DNA of 64,000 nucleotides, taken from the NCBI RefSeq assembly GCF_028736175.1, contig NZ_CP117880.1, positions 4,526,001 to 4,590,000 of the forward strand. Direction: 5' to 3'. The position numbers and the translations under genes were made by a program. The notes beneath the pieces are model-generated. The model had not been told where the DNA came from. It saw only the letters and a program-made list of their open reading frames with translations, and searched no databases. This document shows, piece after piece, positions 7,844 to 17,770 of this stretch. The number at the start of each line of letters is the position of its first letter. The stretch's first letter is position 1. The stretch comes from Sphingobacterium oryzagri. Lineage in GTDB: Bacteria; Bacteroidota; Bacteroidia; Sphingobacteriales; Sphingobacteriaceae.

Positions 7844-9925
7844 TTAATAGCCTGGATTTTGAAGAGCCTGCTTTTCTGCCGGTGTTAACGATGCGCCACC
7901 TTGATTGGTAATGGCATCTAAGAAAGATTGCGGAATTGGCCGGTAATAGTGCGTATTTGCATTAAACACGGTATTTCCCCGTACGTATCCATCGTTAAAC
8001 GCTTTCCAGCGTGCTTCCAGCGTTTTTGTACGGGCCAGATCTTCCCAACGATACAGCTCACCACACAATTCGCGGGTACGCTCATTTAACAAAAAGCAGA
8101 GCATCTTTTGTGCATTAGCGCTGGCGCCTAGCTTTGCATATATAGGCCCATCGATCGCCGAGTTGTATACATCATCTACAGAATTGATCAGTATAGACGT
8201 TGCTGCAGTCGTTTGTGCCATGTCACCATTGGATTCGTAATAGGAATTTCCTTCCCAATAAATTGCGCCATTGGCTGAAAAACCACCGCCTTTGCCTAAA
8301 GCATAGCTGTTATTTTTATAGGCTTGCCCACCATCCACATTTTTTGCACGGTTTTCGCCTTCTTTGTAGGCTGCGCGCGCGCGCAATCTATTTATCCAGG
8401 CGATGGCGTTTGCATATTCGCCCTCGCCTTTTCGGATGTAGGCTTCGGCGATCATCAACACGTCTTCGGCAGAGCGCGCCATGATGACGTCGCGCGTTCC
8501 GAACTGCGAAGCGATACTTACCCGATAACCATCTCTAAACTTCGACAAGGCAACTGAGCGTGATTGGACGCCGAAATAACCATTGTTGCCATGTTGCCCA
8601 ACCCAAGCTTGCGGCTCGCCCTCAAAATAACGTACAAACGTATGTGTGTTTTGCATCACGCCATTTTTCAATACGCCGGTGTTATCGCCAGCAACCCGCC
8701 GGTAACGGCTGTCGCCCGCATTGTTTACCACATATTTAATCGCTAATTGTCCGCCGGTAAATCGCTTTGTTCCGGCCACAGTGCCTGCCGGGCCTAAAGC
8801 CGCATTTGTTGCATTCCATGTGGGCGCTGTTGCGGTATTGTTACTACCATACATCGTGATAAACGACTTCCAAAAGCGCGAATCGTTTCTTCGGTCAAAC
8901 ACGTCCATCGTATAGTTCGTTGCACGAGCGTACGAAAACTCTCTGCCGCCCGAGATGTCCCGGCTTGTTCCGGCAAGATCTTGGTAAACCGATGGATAAT
9001 ACAAATGAATCTGATTGCCATAGCGACCCCAAGTGGCCTGATCATCAGAAAACTGTGCAGCCAACACCACTTCGGATACTTTCTCATTTGCTCCGTTTGC
9101 GCGCTGGTAATCCCAGAGTTGCGTATAATCGCTCACTAGCGGATGCGCATTAACGACCTCTGTTCCGTATTTGATGACCGCATCAAGATCGGCATTGATA
9201 TAATTTGCATTCCAGGAAGCATACAGCTCGCTTGCTCTGGTTAACTGTGCTTTGGCCAAATAGTGTGCAGCAGCCCATTTGGTAACTCGTCCAAATTCTG
9301 ACACCGTAGCAGGCAAGAGATCATAAGCCTGTTTCAGATCTGTCACTACTTGCGCGAAGATTTCTTCTTCCGAAGCCCGTGTGAAATATGTTTCTACACC
9401 GTTTGATGGTGTCAATTTTAGCGGAACGCCGCCAAATTGCACCAGCAATTGCAAGTAAAAATAGCCGCGCATAAAATGTCCTTCGCCTAACCGCGTGTTG
9501 TAACTGCTGCTCGCTTTATCGTAATACAACGGTACATACTGTATCAAGCTATTGGCCGATTCGATACCGCTGTACATGTTGTCAAATAGCGGCGCAAGGT
9601 TACTCCCTCCGTAAGTCGATTCTGACGCATTCAAATCGGTGCTATAGCTATTGAAACTCGGTGACGGATTATTGGCGTCGGTAAACTCGTCGACACCTAA
9701 GTTAAAGAGTGCCATTCCCCAGGTGTAGTTATATTTGAATTTCAATTTGGAATATACGCCTGTTGCTAAATCGTCCAGACCGGCTTGTGTTTTAAGATAT
9801 TCGGTATCTGGGATGGTAATCTGCTCTTCTTTCAAAAAATCTTTGCTACAGGCGTTCATACTCAACAAACCTATGGTCCCTAAAACAGAGAACATTAACC
9901 TGCAATTTCTTTTGTTCATCTTCAT
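7844..9925 (-). CDS. SusD/RagB-family glycan-binding lipoprotein
   Basis: This 693-residue SusD homologue is long for the family (usually 500-650). The signal peptide ends in a lipobox (LLSMNACSK, Cys near 26). SusD features are the N-terminal YLKTQAGLDDLATGVYSKL, the TPR region with GHFMRGYFYLQLLVQFGGVPL, the ERTRELCGELYRWEDLART segment near the C-terminus and the final LTPAEKQALQNPGY. It follows its SusC partner by 21 bp and is closed by the terminator at 7771-7804. It would present RG-I oligosaccharide to the SusC pore on the cell surface. An ATG two codons in (MNKRNC) could also be the start. Confidence 0.93.
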   Translation of the reverse strand: MKMNKRNCRLMFSVLGTIGLLSMNACSKDFLKEEQITIPDTEYLKTQAGLDDLATGVYSKLKFKYNYTWGMALFNLGVDEFTDANNPSPSFNSYSTDLNASESTYGGSNLAPLFDNMYSGIESANSLIQYVPLYYDKASSSYNTRLGEGHFMRGYFYLQLLVQFGGVPLKLTPSNGVETYFTRASEEEIFAQVVTDLKQAYDLLPATVSEFGRVTKWAAAHYLAKAQLTRASELYASWNANYINADLDAVIKYGTEVVNAHPLVSDYTQLWDYQRANGANEKVSEVVLAAQFSDDQATWGRYGNQIHLYYPSVYQDLAGTSRDISGGREFSYARATNYTMDVFDRRNDSRFWKSFITMYGSNNTATAPTWNATNAALGPAGTVAGTKRFTGGQLAIKYVVNNAGDSRYRRVAGDNTGVLKNGVMQNTHTFVRYFEGEPQAWVGQHGNNGYFGVQSRSVALSKFRDGYRVSIASQFGTRDVIMARSAEDVLMIAEAYIRKGEGEYANAIAWINRLRARAAYKEGENRAKNVDGGQAYKNNSYALGKGGGFSANGAIYWEGNSYYESNGDMAQTTAATSILINSVDDVYNSAIDGPIYAKLGASANAQKMLCFLLNERTRELCGELYRWEDLARTKTLEARWKAFNDGYVRGNTVFNANTHYYRPIPQSFLDAITNQGGASLTPAEKQALQNPGY

Positions 9926-9946
9926 CAGTATATATTATGCCTATGA

Positions 9947-12900
9947 TTAAAAACCAACACTTAAACCAAGTACAGCGCCACGTATAGTAATAGCAGAACC
10001 GGCCTGTGTGGTATTGTTATTATAACTGGATAAATCGGTATCCAAAAAGTCAACCTTGGAATACAGCATGGCCGGATTCATCAATTGTCCGTAGAGCTTT
10101 AGATTGCTAATGCCTAGGCGCTGTAATTTGGCCGCCGGCACATTGTAGCCAAAGCTTACATTGCGCAATTTGATAAAAGAGCCATCGCGGTAGTTCATCG
10201 AGGAAGCATAGGTATCAGCCGCTTCGCCGTTTGATCCGGGAAGATAATATTCAGCATCTTCATTTTCACCCGGAATAAAGTAATCCAGCTCACGCTGCAT
10301 ATACCGGCCATCCAATGTCGCTGCTCCGGCATTTACAGTAAAACCCCAACGCGAATAAATAAAGAAGGAAAGCTCAAAATTTTTGTAGTTAAAGGTATTG
10401 GTGATTCCGCCAGACCAATCTGGACGATAAGAGCCTACAATCTGCCTATCGAAACTACCATCAATGACGCCATCAGGCACACCATCGGGGCCACTGATAT
10501 CTTTTACGCGTATTTGTCCAGGTTTGCGACCGTAAGTTGCCGCTTCTTCTGCTTCAGATGTTTTCCAAATACCGTCATACACAAAATCGTAGGGCACCGC
10601 TATCTCCTGACCAACAAACCAACGGTTGTTCACATCTTCGGTACGGCCATTGTTGAGTTGTACTATCTCTCCACGATCTTTAGACCAAGTTAAGGTCGTT
10701 GCCCATTGAAAATGCTCACGTTCGATATTGACGGTATTCAGTTGTAGATCAATACCCCAACCTTTGGTTTTACCGACATTTGCTAATGTAGATGGAAAAC
10801 CCAGAACAGATGGTAGACTCATGGTCATGATAAGATCATCGGTATAGGTTTTATAGAAATCAACAGCTCCGTTTATCCGGTTGTTAAAAAAGCCGTAATC
10901 TAAACCAAAGTTATATTGTGTGGTACGTTCCCATCCCAATTCCGGATTAGCCATTTTTTGTGGATTGGCGGCCGACGGATCGGACGCGACATAACCGGGA
11001 AGCGACGTTGTTCCGCTCCAGTTGTAAAAGTTTTGGGTTAAAAGTCCTTTCGTTTGGTAAGGCGAAACGCCTGCATTACCCACAACCCCGGCACCAAAGC
11101 GAAGTTTTAGATTATTAACATTACGCACTTCTTTCATAAAGTCTTCCTGATCGATCCGCCAGCCGATAGATGCAGACGGAAAGGACGCCCATTGATGGCC
11201 TGGTGCCAACACCGATGCACCATCCCAACGCACAAACGCCGCGATCAAATACCGATCTTTGTAGGCGTAATTAACGCGAGCCATGTATGATTCCATCTGC
11301 TCTTCGCTTAATCCGGTTCCGTAGCTGCCTACAAAGCCACCGGAAGCAATGTTATACCACAACTCATTTGCGCTATAGACATCGGTAGCGCGCATCGTTG
11401 CCGTTTCTGTGTTTCGGGCCGACGCCGACTGGAGCAAGGTCAAGCCGAAGCGATGATCTTTTCCAAAATCACGATCGTAATAGATCAAATTGTCTAGCGT
11501 CCAGGCCAAGGTGCGATCCGGACTGTACGTAACGGCATTGTTTCCGTCGCCGTTAATACCTGCTGCTGCATTCGCAATACCTAAACGGAAATGGCGGTAT
11601 TCCGGACCAAACTGCAGCCGATAGCGCAATCCTTTCAGCGGTTTGAATATTTCTCCCAGATCAAATTGTCCGTAGAAACTGCCGTTTGCTACAAAAGCTT
11701 GCCGCTGATTGGTATTGTATTCCAATTCGCGTATCGGATTAATGATATTAATATCTCCCGCTGCCGGATTCCGAATATAATTCCCATTTTCGTCGTATGG
11801 CACCGTCCAAGGTAGCATTGCGCGCAATGCACTGTAGTAATCGCCCGCCCCGGTTACCGATCGCGAATAGTTATATCCATAATCTTGATCGCTGTAAGCC
11901 AGATTGATGGAAGTTCCCATTTTAAACCACTTCGTGGGCGACCCTTCAAAACTTACTTTACTGGTAAATCGTTCATAAAGCTGCCCAGGTTGTGTGGCGT
12001 CCTGCTTGATATAACCAAACGAACCGTAACCTTGTGAACTTTCTCCGCCACCGGATAAACTGAGCGTATGCTCGGTAGATAAGGCATCTTTACGACCTTC
12101 AGCGCCCCAATCAAAATTGCCTACAGCACTAGGATCCCAAACCGTGTTATTTTGTGTCCAGCCTTTGGCAATATTTGCCCAAGAAGCCGCCACCGATCCC
12201 CAACGCGCAAAATCGCTATCGTAGTTTGGCGTTGTACTGCCCGTTTTAGCCAATCGCGCATAATCCAGCCAGGCCGCAGCATCCATGTATTCCGTGACGT
12301 CATACATTTTCTCTGCCGTTGCGGTACCGGCATAGTTTAACAAGAGGCGACCACTCTTTCCTTTTTTTGTCGTCACGAGGATAACACCATTGGCACCACG
12401 CGCGCCATAAATCGCTGTTGCCGAAGCATCTTTCAGGATATCGATGGATTCGATATCGCTGGGATTAATATTATCAATACCGGTAGATTGCAATACCATG
12501 CCGTCTACCACATACAGCGGCGCATTGTTTGCACTCAACGAGCGTAAACCCCGTATTTGTATAGATCCTGTGGTTCCCGGGCGTTGGTTTGATGTGATAT
12601 CTACCCCAGCCACTTTTCCCTGCATGGCTTGCAACGCATCTTTCACGGGCATGGCCTTTAATTCTTTGGTTCCGATACTCGCGACAGAACCTGTCACATC
12701 GGTTTTCTTGACCACGTTGTAGCCGATAACAACAACTTCTTCCACCAACTCGCTATCCGTGGTTAATGTGACGGAAAGCGTCGTTCGGTTAGCAACAGCT
12801 TGTTCAACAGGCGCAAAACCCACCATCGTAAATACGAGTGTACCAGCAGCAGGTGCGCTGATTTCAAACGTACCATTAGTGTTGGTGGTATTGGCCACTG

Positions 12901-13075
12901 TACTACCTTTGACCTGTACGGTAACGCCCGACAGCGGATTTCCTTCCGGATCTTTGACCACGCCCGTTACCTTAGTTTGCGCCCAGGTAGGTAAGTTCAA
13001 CAGCAGCAGCGAGCAAAGCAAGAGCAGCTGTTTCCAAGGCCTTCCGATTCGGCATGCATTCGTCATTTTTTTCAT
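9947..13075 (-). CDS. SusC/RagA-family TonB-linked outer membrane transporter
   Basis: This 1042-residue outer membrane importer is the partner of the SusD protein that follows. Order of parts: signal peptide ending NLPTWAQ (about 33), carboxypeptidase-regulatory-like domain (GVVKDPEGNPLSGVTVQVKG, about 36-115), SusC hallmark EEVVVIGYNVVKKTDVTGS, plug with APLYVVDGMVLQ and IDILKDASATAIYGARGANG, and a barrel ending LGLSVGF. A copy of the 19-bp direct repeat proposed as the HTCS operator lies 313 bp upstream (13388-13406), so the pair is probably induced by the HTCS at 25311. Full length. Confidence 0.95.
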   Translation of the reverse strand: MKKMTNACRIGRPWKQLLLLCSLLLLNLPTWAQTKVTGVVKDPEGNPLSGVTVQVKGSTVANTTNTNGTFEISAPAAGTLVFTMVGFAPVEQAVANRTTLSVTLTTDSELVEEVVVIGYNVVKKTDVTGSVASIGTKELKAMPVKDALQAMQGKVAGVDITSNQRPGTTGSIQIRGLRSLSANNAPLYVVDGMVLQSTGIDNINPSDIESIDILKDASATAIYGARGANGVILVTTKKGKSGRLLLNYAGTATAEKMYDVTEYMDAAAWLDYARLAKTGSTTPNYDSDFARWGSVAASWANIAKGWTQNNTVWDPSAVGNFDWGAEGRKDALSTEHTLSLSGGGESSQGYGSFGYIKQDATQPGQLYERFTSKVSFEGSPTKWFKMGTSINLAYSDQDYGYNYSRSVTGAGDYYSALRAMLPWTVPYDENGNYIRNPAAGDINIINPIRELEYNTNQRQAFVANGSFYGQFDLGEIFKPLKGLRYRLQFGPEYRHFRLGIANAAAGINGDGNNAVTYSPDRTLAWTLDNLIYYDRDFGKDHRFGLTLLQSASARNTETATMRATDVYSANELWYNIASGGFVGSYGTGLSEEQMESYMARVNYAYKDRYLIAAFVRWDGASVLAPGHQWASFPSASIGWRIDQEDFMKEVRNVNNLKLRFGAGVVGNAGVSPYQTKGLLTQNFYNWSGTTSLPGYVASDPSAANPQKMANPELGWERTTQYNFGLDYGFFNNRINGAVDFYKTYTDDLIMTMSLPSVLGFPSTLANVGKTKGWGIDLQLNTVNIEREHFQWATTLTWSKDRGEIVQLNNGRTEDVNNRWFVGQEIAVPYDFVYDGIWKTSEAEEAATYGRKPGQIRVKDISGPDGVPDGVIDGSFDRQIVGSYRPDWSGGITNTFNYKNFELSFFIYSRWGFTVNAGAATLDGRYMQRELDYFIPGENEDAEYYLPGSNGEAADTYASSMNYRDGSFIKLRNVSFGYNVPAAKLQRLGISNLKLYGQLMNPAMLYSKVDFLDTDLSSYNNNTTQAGSAITIRGAVLGLSVGF

Positions 13076-13455
13076 CTTTGTTTCGTTTTCTAGATACGTC
13101 TAAACCATACAATTTCTTTATTTTGAAGGCCGATAATTGACCAAAAAAGGCGAAAAAAGCTCCACTTCCGTTCCTTTGGAAAACAGGCAGGTGTGCCCGG
13201 CCGATCCATAGAACAGTGTTTATAGCAGAGAAAGTGGCAACGCAGCGAGTGCCACGGTTGACCGGTCGATCTCATTAACCAATAAGTAGTGAAGGTGATG
13301 GTGGTTTATCTTTCTTCCCCAGTATCTTCTTAGCAAAATACCTTCTTCAAAATTTACAATAGCAAGGTAGAGAAAGCATCTAATGGCGGCAACCTGCCGT
13401 ATCCTGCATCAAAAGAGACAGATAAGGTGTTGCGTATGATGCGACGGAAAGCCGC
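13076..13455 (-). promoter_or_regulatory. Leader and promoter region of the right susCD pair
   Basis: This 380-bp gap carries the direct-repeat operator at 13388-13406 and so implies a 5' leader of about 250-300 nt before susC. Candidate -7 boxes are weak (TACCTTG at 13363-13369 in minus sense). Other details are unremarkable; short ORFs here have no coding character. Confidence 0.4.
13388..13406 (-). promoter_or_regulatory. HTCS-type direct-repeat operator, susCD copy
   Basis: In gene sense the site reads CAGGATACGGCAGGTTGCC. Two CAGG half-sites start 10 bp apart, one helical turn, as expected for an AraC-type domain that contacts two successive major grooves. It is one of five copies in the locus and lies 313 bp upstream of susC. 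Confidence 0.65.
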
Positions 13456-14487
13456 TTATATAGAGGAGCGGATATTGATATAAAACGGCACTTCTAGTTG
13501 TTTGGCGGCTTTATTTTTAATAATTTGAGCAGCATACTTCCCCATGAGTTCGAAATCTGTCGATATTGTCGTAATACCGTTTAAAATGAATTTTTTCAAA
13601 GGGGTTTCGTTGTAGGATATTATACCAATATCACGCCCTACTTTATACTCTTTTGCAATGCATTTTTCTAAAATCAACACCAGATCTTTCTCGGCGAGAT
13701 TGATATAACAGGCTCCTTTTTTAAGGGCTGTATTTTCCAAATCGCCGACCAGGAGATGGTCGAAAGCATATTGTTGACAAAATTTATAAAAACCTTTGAT
13801 GATCGCTTTGGGGTAATCGCTATTATCTGGAAAAACGAGCTTCAGCATGCGGTAGCGTGATAACGGTGTTAGCGCTTTTTCCAATGCATCGTAAATATCT
13901 TTTTCATAGTTTTCGTAAACCGCATCAACCGGCCCATCCATACCATCCGGTATTTTTCCGAGCAACAGTAACTTTTCTGTCGGAATCAACGCCAGGACTT
14001 CGGCAGCCTGATCACGTCCTTCTTTAAAGTGTGGAAAAATTACATAACGATCGTACTGCTTGGTGAGATTCAACAGTAAAGTACGCAAATGCGAAATATT
14101 GCTATTGTAAACAAAAAGATCTAACGATGCTTCATTGCCCAGTTCACGCGCAAAAGCATCATAAACAATCTTTTTATGGGCACTTAGTTTATTAAGAAAA
14201 AAAGCGATTTTTTGCTTGCTGGCCACATTCGATTTGACAACAAAATAGCCTTTGCCAGGCGTTGATGAGATAATACCAGCGGTCTTTAAGTGTTTGTAAC
14301 CTTTTTCCACCGTATCTCGGGAGATGTCTAGATGTACGCTCAGCTCATTGATCGAAGGCAGCATATCGTTCTGTTTCAAATAGCTGCTTTTTACGCCCTC
14401 CATCACCGCATCGGCCAGTTGTATATATTTAGGCGTCGACGAGAAATCACTAATTTGAATGCTTTTAATAAAATCCTGATTGTTCAT
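13456..14487 (-). CDS. GntR-family regulator with periplasmic-binding-like effector domain (copy 1)
   Basis: This is a 343-residue cytoplasmic transcription factor. Residues about 12-80 form a GntR winged helix (YIQLADAVMEGVKSSYLKQ, LPSINELSVHLDISRDTVEKGYKHL, GKGYFV). Residues about 90-335 resemble a LacI/periplasmic-binding sensor domain (VGRDIGIISYNETPLKKFI), so it probably senses a sugar. It is a close paralogue of the gene at 29287, with long identical stretches in the sensor domain. I start it at the ATG at 14487, preceded by AGGGAG; the longer frame would need a TTG. It lies between the susCD pair and the rhamnosidase and is probably a repressor of locus or rhamnose genes. The ligand is not known from sequence. 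Confidence 0.85.
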   Translation of the reverse strand: MNNQDFIKSIQISDFSSTPKYIQLADAVMEGVKSSYLKQNDMLPSINELSVHLDISRDTVEKGYKHLKTAGIISSTPGKGYFVVKSNVASKQKIAFFLNKLSAHKKIVYDAFARELGNEASLDLFVYNSNISHLRTLLLNLTKQYDRYVIFPHFKEGRDQAAEVLALIPTEKLLLLGKIPDGMDGPVDAVYENYEKDIYDALEKALTPLSRYRMLKLVFPDNSDYPKAIIKGFYKFCQQYAFDHLLVGDLENTALKKGACYINLAEKDLVLILEKCIAKEYKVGRDIGIISYNETPLKKFILNGITTISTDFELMGKYAAQIIKNKAAKQLEVPFYINIRSSI

Positions 14488-14669
14488 GGCAGCTCCCTCT
14501 ACGGTAGGCCTAAAGAAACACTTTTTTGCGAACAAATGCAACGTTAATACGCCGGTAATTTTCGTTCACTGGCTGTTCGTAAACAAAAAGCACACGCTAC
14601 TTTCGCTCATATTTACCGCACAAAATATGCGAAAACAAAAGGTAACAAGCTTAGGTTCGTCAAAAGCTA

Positions 14670-17408
14670 CTAATAGACAAATAGCTGCACAGGCCCTTTT
14701 AAACCACTATCTTGCAGCGGCCATTGGCTTGCGTCAAAGGGCTTATAATCGATATTGACAAAATTTATTTCATGATAGTTGCGCCAGGGCACGTGCTGCC
14801 TGTCCAACTCGCGAACACGATTAGCCATCAGGTTAGCGACTTCTATGCGGATGGTATTTTTCCCGTTGCGAAGCAACTGGCCAATCTCGATTTGAAAAGG
14901 GTAAGACCATACCATACCAGCCTCTTGTCCATTCACCAAAACGCGTGCGCTTTCAGCCAGCTGGCCTAAAGTTAGGAGGTAAGCCTTGCTTTGCTGCTTT
15001 TGCAGCTCAATCTCGGTTTCGTAGCTGGCTGTACCGCCAAATTTATCGGCCGTAGTATCGTGCCAATCCGTCCAAAAGCTCAATTCTTTTAGCCGTCGAC
15101 TTTTCGGCAAGACAGGTCCGCCCGTCGTGAAGGAAACTCGCCAGGCGGCTGTAAAAACGGTTTGCTCTTGTAGGTTATCCATATAAGCATACGTTGGTAA
15201 AGAAGCCTCTTGATTCGCTACTTGTACAATCCAGGCGTAGCCGCTTGGTAATTGCAAGCGAATTTTGCCTTTATCGCTTAGCAATGTAAAGGCCTGCCCG
15301 GTTTGTGGATCTAGCAGCGTGTAGTGAAGACCAACCCTATTCAACCGAACCGATTCGTCAATCATTTTTTCACTGTGGTTTACCATATAATAATAGGTGG
15401 AGCCATTTGCCACCCGACGGCTGAACTTGAGTCCCGATTGTACAAGCCGCTCGGCAAAGATTTCTTCGGTTTCCAAGGCCGATAGCATATCTTTTGTGAT
15501 GTAAATCTTTCCTTTACCGTAACGACAGTATTGATTTTCTGCATCATGCAGAATAGGTAATTGCGCTAGCAATTGCCGAAAGACGGCGCGCCTTGGCTCT
15601 AATTGATTTAAGCCCGCCACATCTTTGGGAAGCGCTTCAAAAATAATCGTTGCACCAGCATTGGCAAGTTCTAACAATTTACGAAAGGTCTCTTCGGAAA
15701 AGAAATGACTGGCCGGCACGTACAATGTTTTGTAGGGCTGGGCATGCTCGGCCGTGACGATCTTTCCTGATTTTACGGTGGATTGTGCTAAAATAGCGTC
15801 CGAAACAAAATCAAAACTATATCCCGCCCGCTGCAAGCGTACACTTTGCTTATAGCATGTGCTGGGGTGCAACCACTGGTCAACATGATGCACACCCAAC
15901 GTCTTAAAAGGCGCTTCTGTGTCGTGCCACACATCGTAAATGGGCCAATAAACCAGCAGTTCATTATCTGCCTGTGTCGTTTGCAAAATAGACTGCACCC
16001 TGGTTACGTAGCTGTTTAACCCTGATAGATGTGGCCAAAAAGAATTATTTGCCGTAAAATTTACAGATGCATAGAATAGCCAGCCTGGAAAATCGATGTC
16101 TTTTGGTGAATATGTGCTTCCGTGATAAAAGACATGGTTAACGCCTGCTAAAAACAATTGCTCTACCTCAGGCTTTGCTTGTGACAGCGAGGTTTTGAAA
16201 TGATCGGTCAACCAGGTGAAGGTTTCTGCTGATGTATACTTTTTTCCGAGCGTATGTGTGGCCGAGGAAGCAAACTTAAACATCATCGGATCGGGATCCA
16301 CGTTACGAACATCAGCAGGGTCGCGACGCAAGCCGGGAATGGCAAAACTGCTGGATCCAAACGTTTCACATTCTGCGATATCGGTGCTGCCATACAGATC
16401 AATTAAATTGCCTGGCGAACCGTGTGCCTGATTTTTGGAAACAGCGCCATAGCGGTGTGAAAAGGTTGTAAAAGGCCGTAGAAAATTATCCTGTAAAATC
16501 GCACTTACCACTTCTCTGTAATCTGACTTTACGCGCGCTTCCTTTTCCTTATCAGAACCGTTGCCTGAAAAATCCAACAGGTAGTCTTCTAGCTTGTATC
16601 CTTTTCTACGGTTAAATTCCGTTAAGAACAGATCGGTCCAATTTGCACCATACACTTCATAGCTGTCGTTAAAAAAAGCGCGCAGGTTGACGTTTCTCTT
16701 TGCAAAGGCTTGCCTGAACGTATCAAAATAGTGCTGCACCGCGCTCGCGCCTAAATGGTCGAGCGTAAAGCCTTCGCCTCCCGGCGCTGCGCGCTTGACG
16801 CGCTGCCCGGTTTTTCCGGAAAATAACGCGATTATGCGAACATCTTCCGGAGCGATCCATGGCCGACTGTTGTCAGCAATGTACGCTTCTAGATTAATGG
16901 ATTTCCCTGTCGCGGTATACGCGCGTAGCGCTTGTAATTTCGCAGACGATTGCTGGCCGTCTTTCGCAACCCATGGGAAAGACAGTGTGCTGCCCTTTTC
17001 GAGCGTGCTATCCTCGACCAAAAATTTCGTGGCAGCGTCCATCAGCTGAACTGTCGGCCCGCCAAATGGCCAACCTGTACCTAAATTCATATCGACGCCC
17101 AAGCCTAAATCTGTTGCCGCTGTGGTCGTAAAATTTAGCATATCCAACCAGCGTTCGGAAAGGTAAGGAATATATCGAGACTCGTAGCCCTTCGCTCCGT
17201 AGATGGGCGTTACCTCGACACCGCCAAATCCCGCCGCATCAAACTGTTGCAGTTCGCGCTGCAGATTAGGCCGGTCTACTGCTGAACCCATCCACCACCA
17301 GCGCGTCCATGGTTTCATTTCTTTGGTCACGGTTGGCCAACTCGGCTGCGCGTAACTAAAAGATAGGTTAAACCAAAAAACAAGAAAAGGCATCCATCTC
17401 CATCTCAT
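14670..17408 (-). CDS. GH106 alpha-L-rhamnosidase
   Basis: This 912-residue secreted enzyme should remove terminal alpha-L-rhamnose from RG-I oligosaccharides. It has a signal peptide (FWFNLSFSYAQ, cleavage near 21), then the GH106 N-terminal signature TKEMKPWTRWWWMGSAVDR and FDAAGFGGVEVTPIYG, the barrel segment LGLGVDMNLGTGWPFGGP, and a C-terminal jelly-roll with ARVLVNGQEAGMVWSYPF and NTIRIEVANLMANRVRELD. The length suits the family. It is the third gene of an apparent operon: GH105 (18934-17771), mutarotase (17726-17415), then this gene after only 6 bp. The operator at 19086 is upstream of the group. Confidence 0.92.
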   Translation of the reverse strand: MRWRWMPFLVFWFNLSFSYAQPSWPTVTKEMKPWTRWWWMGSAVDRPNLQRELQQFDAAGFGGVEVTPIYGAKGYESRYIPYLSERWLDMLNFTTTAATDLGLGVDMNLGTGWPFGGPTVQLMDAATKFLVEDSTLEKGSTLSFPWVAKDGQQSSAKLQALRAYTATGKSINLEAYIADNSRPWIAPEDVRIIALFSGKTGQRVKRAAPGGEGFTLDHLGASAVQHYFDTFRQAFAKRNVNLRAFFNDSYEVYGANWTDLFLTEFNRRKGYKLEDYLLDFSGNGSDKEKEARVKSDYREVVSAILQDNFLRPFTTFSHRYGAVSKNQAHGSPGNLIDLYGSTDIAECETFGSSSFAIPGLRRDPADVRNVDPDPMMFKFASSATHTLGKKYTSAETFTWLTDHFKTSLSQAKPEVEQLFLAGVNHVFYHGSTYSPKDIDFPGWLFYASVNFTANNSFWPHLSGLNSYVTRVQSILQTTQADNELLVYWPIYDVWHDTEAPFKTLGVHHVDQWLHPSTCYKQSVRLQRAGYSFDFVSDAILAQSTVKSGKIVTAEHAQPYKTLYVPASHFFSEETFRKLLELANAGATIIFEALPKDVAGLNQLEPRRAVFRQLLAQLPILHDAENQYCRYGKGKIYITKDMLSALETEEIFAERLVQSGLKFSRRVANGSTYYYMVNHSEKMIDESVRLNRVGLHYTLLDPQTGQAFTLLSDKGKIRLQLPSGYAWIVQVANQEASLPTYAYMDNLQEQTVFTAAWRVSFTTGGPVLPKSRRLKELSFWTDWHDTTADKFGGTASYETEIELQKQQSKAYLLTLGQLAESARVLVNGQEAGMVWSYPFQIEIGQLLRNGKNTIRIEVANLMANRVRELDRQHVPWRNYHEINFVNIDYKPFDASQWPLQDSGLKGPVQLFVY

Positions 17409-17414
17409 CGCAGC

Positions 17415-17726
17415 TTAATCTAAATGGAAGACATTTGTCAACGGTGTCGAAACGGGCGAAAAATCGGCATTCGTTTCCATAATATCGGCCATATATTGCC
17501 ACCAGCGTTGTACAATAGCGGTTTTTCCTAACTCTTGCGACGAATTGCCGGTGAGGCGCTGCACAGCAAAAAGCGTGTCGCTCTCTTCATCTAAAAAAAT
17601 GCTGTAGTCTGAAATACCACTATCCTTTAAAAGCGCTACAAGCTCTGGCCAGATAGCCTCATGCCTTTTTTTATACTCCGCTTTCATGCCGGGTTTTAAC
17701 TTCATCTTAAAAGCAACTTTTTGCAT
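17415..17726 (-). CDS. rhaM: L-rhamnose mutarotase
   Basis: This 103-residue cytoplasmic protein interconverts the anomers of L-rhamnose, so that sugar released by the rhamnosidase can enter catabolism quickly. The family's key residues are at the expected places: His22 (KKRHEAIWPEL), Tyr41 (ISDYSIFLD) and the Trp-Trp pair at 75-76 (VQRWWQYMADIM). Length matches the family (about 104). It sits 6 bp before the GH106 gene and 44 bp after the GH105 gene, which ties the transcript to rhamnose release. No rhaA, rhaB or rhaD is in the window. Confidence 0.95.
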   Translation of the reverse strand: MQKVAFKMKLKPGMKAEYKKRHEAIWPELVALLKDSGISDYSIFLDEESDTLFAVQRLTGNSSQELGKTAIVQRWWQYMADIMETNADFSPVSTPLTNVFHLD

Positions 17727-17770
17727 ATTGTTTTTATCTGTTAAATGCTTAATGTATAGCTATAAATATA

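Noticed and set aside
14488-14541. Longer N-terminus of the first GntR-type regulator
   Set aside because: It would start at a TTG; the ATG at 14487 has AGGGAG in front and aligns better with the paralogue.
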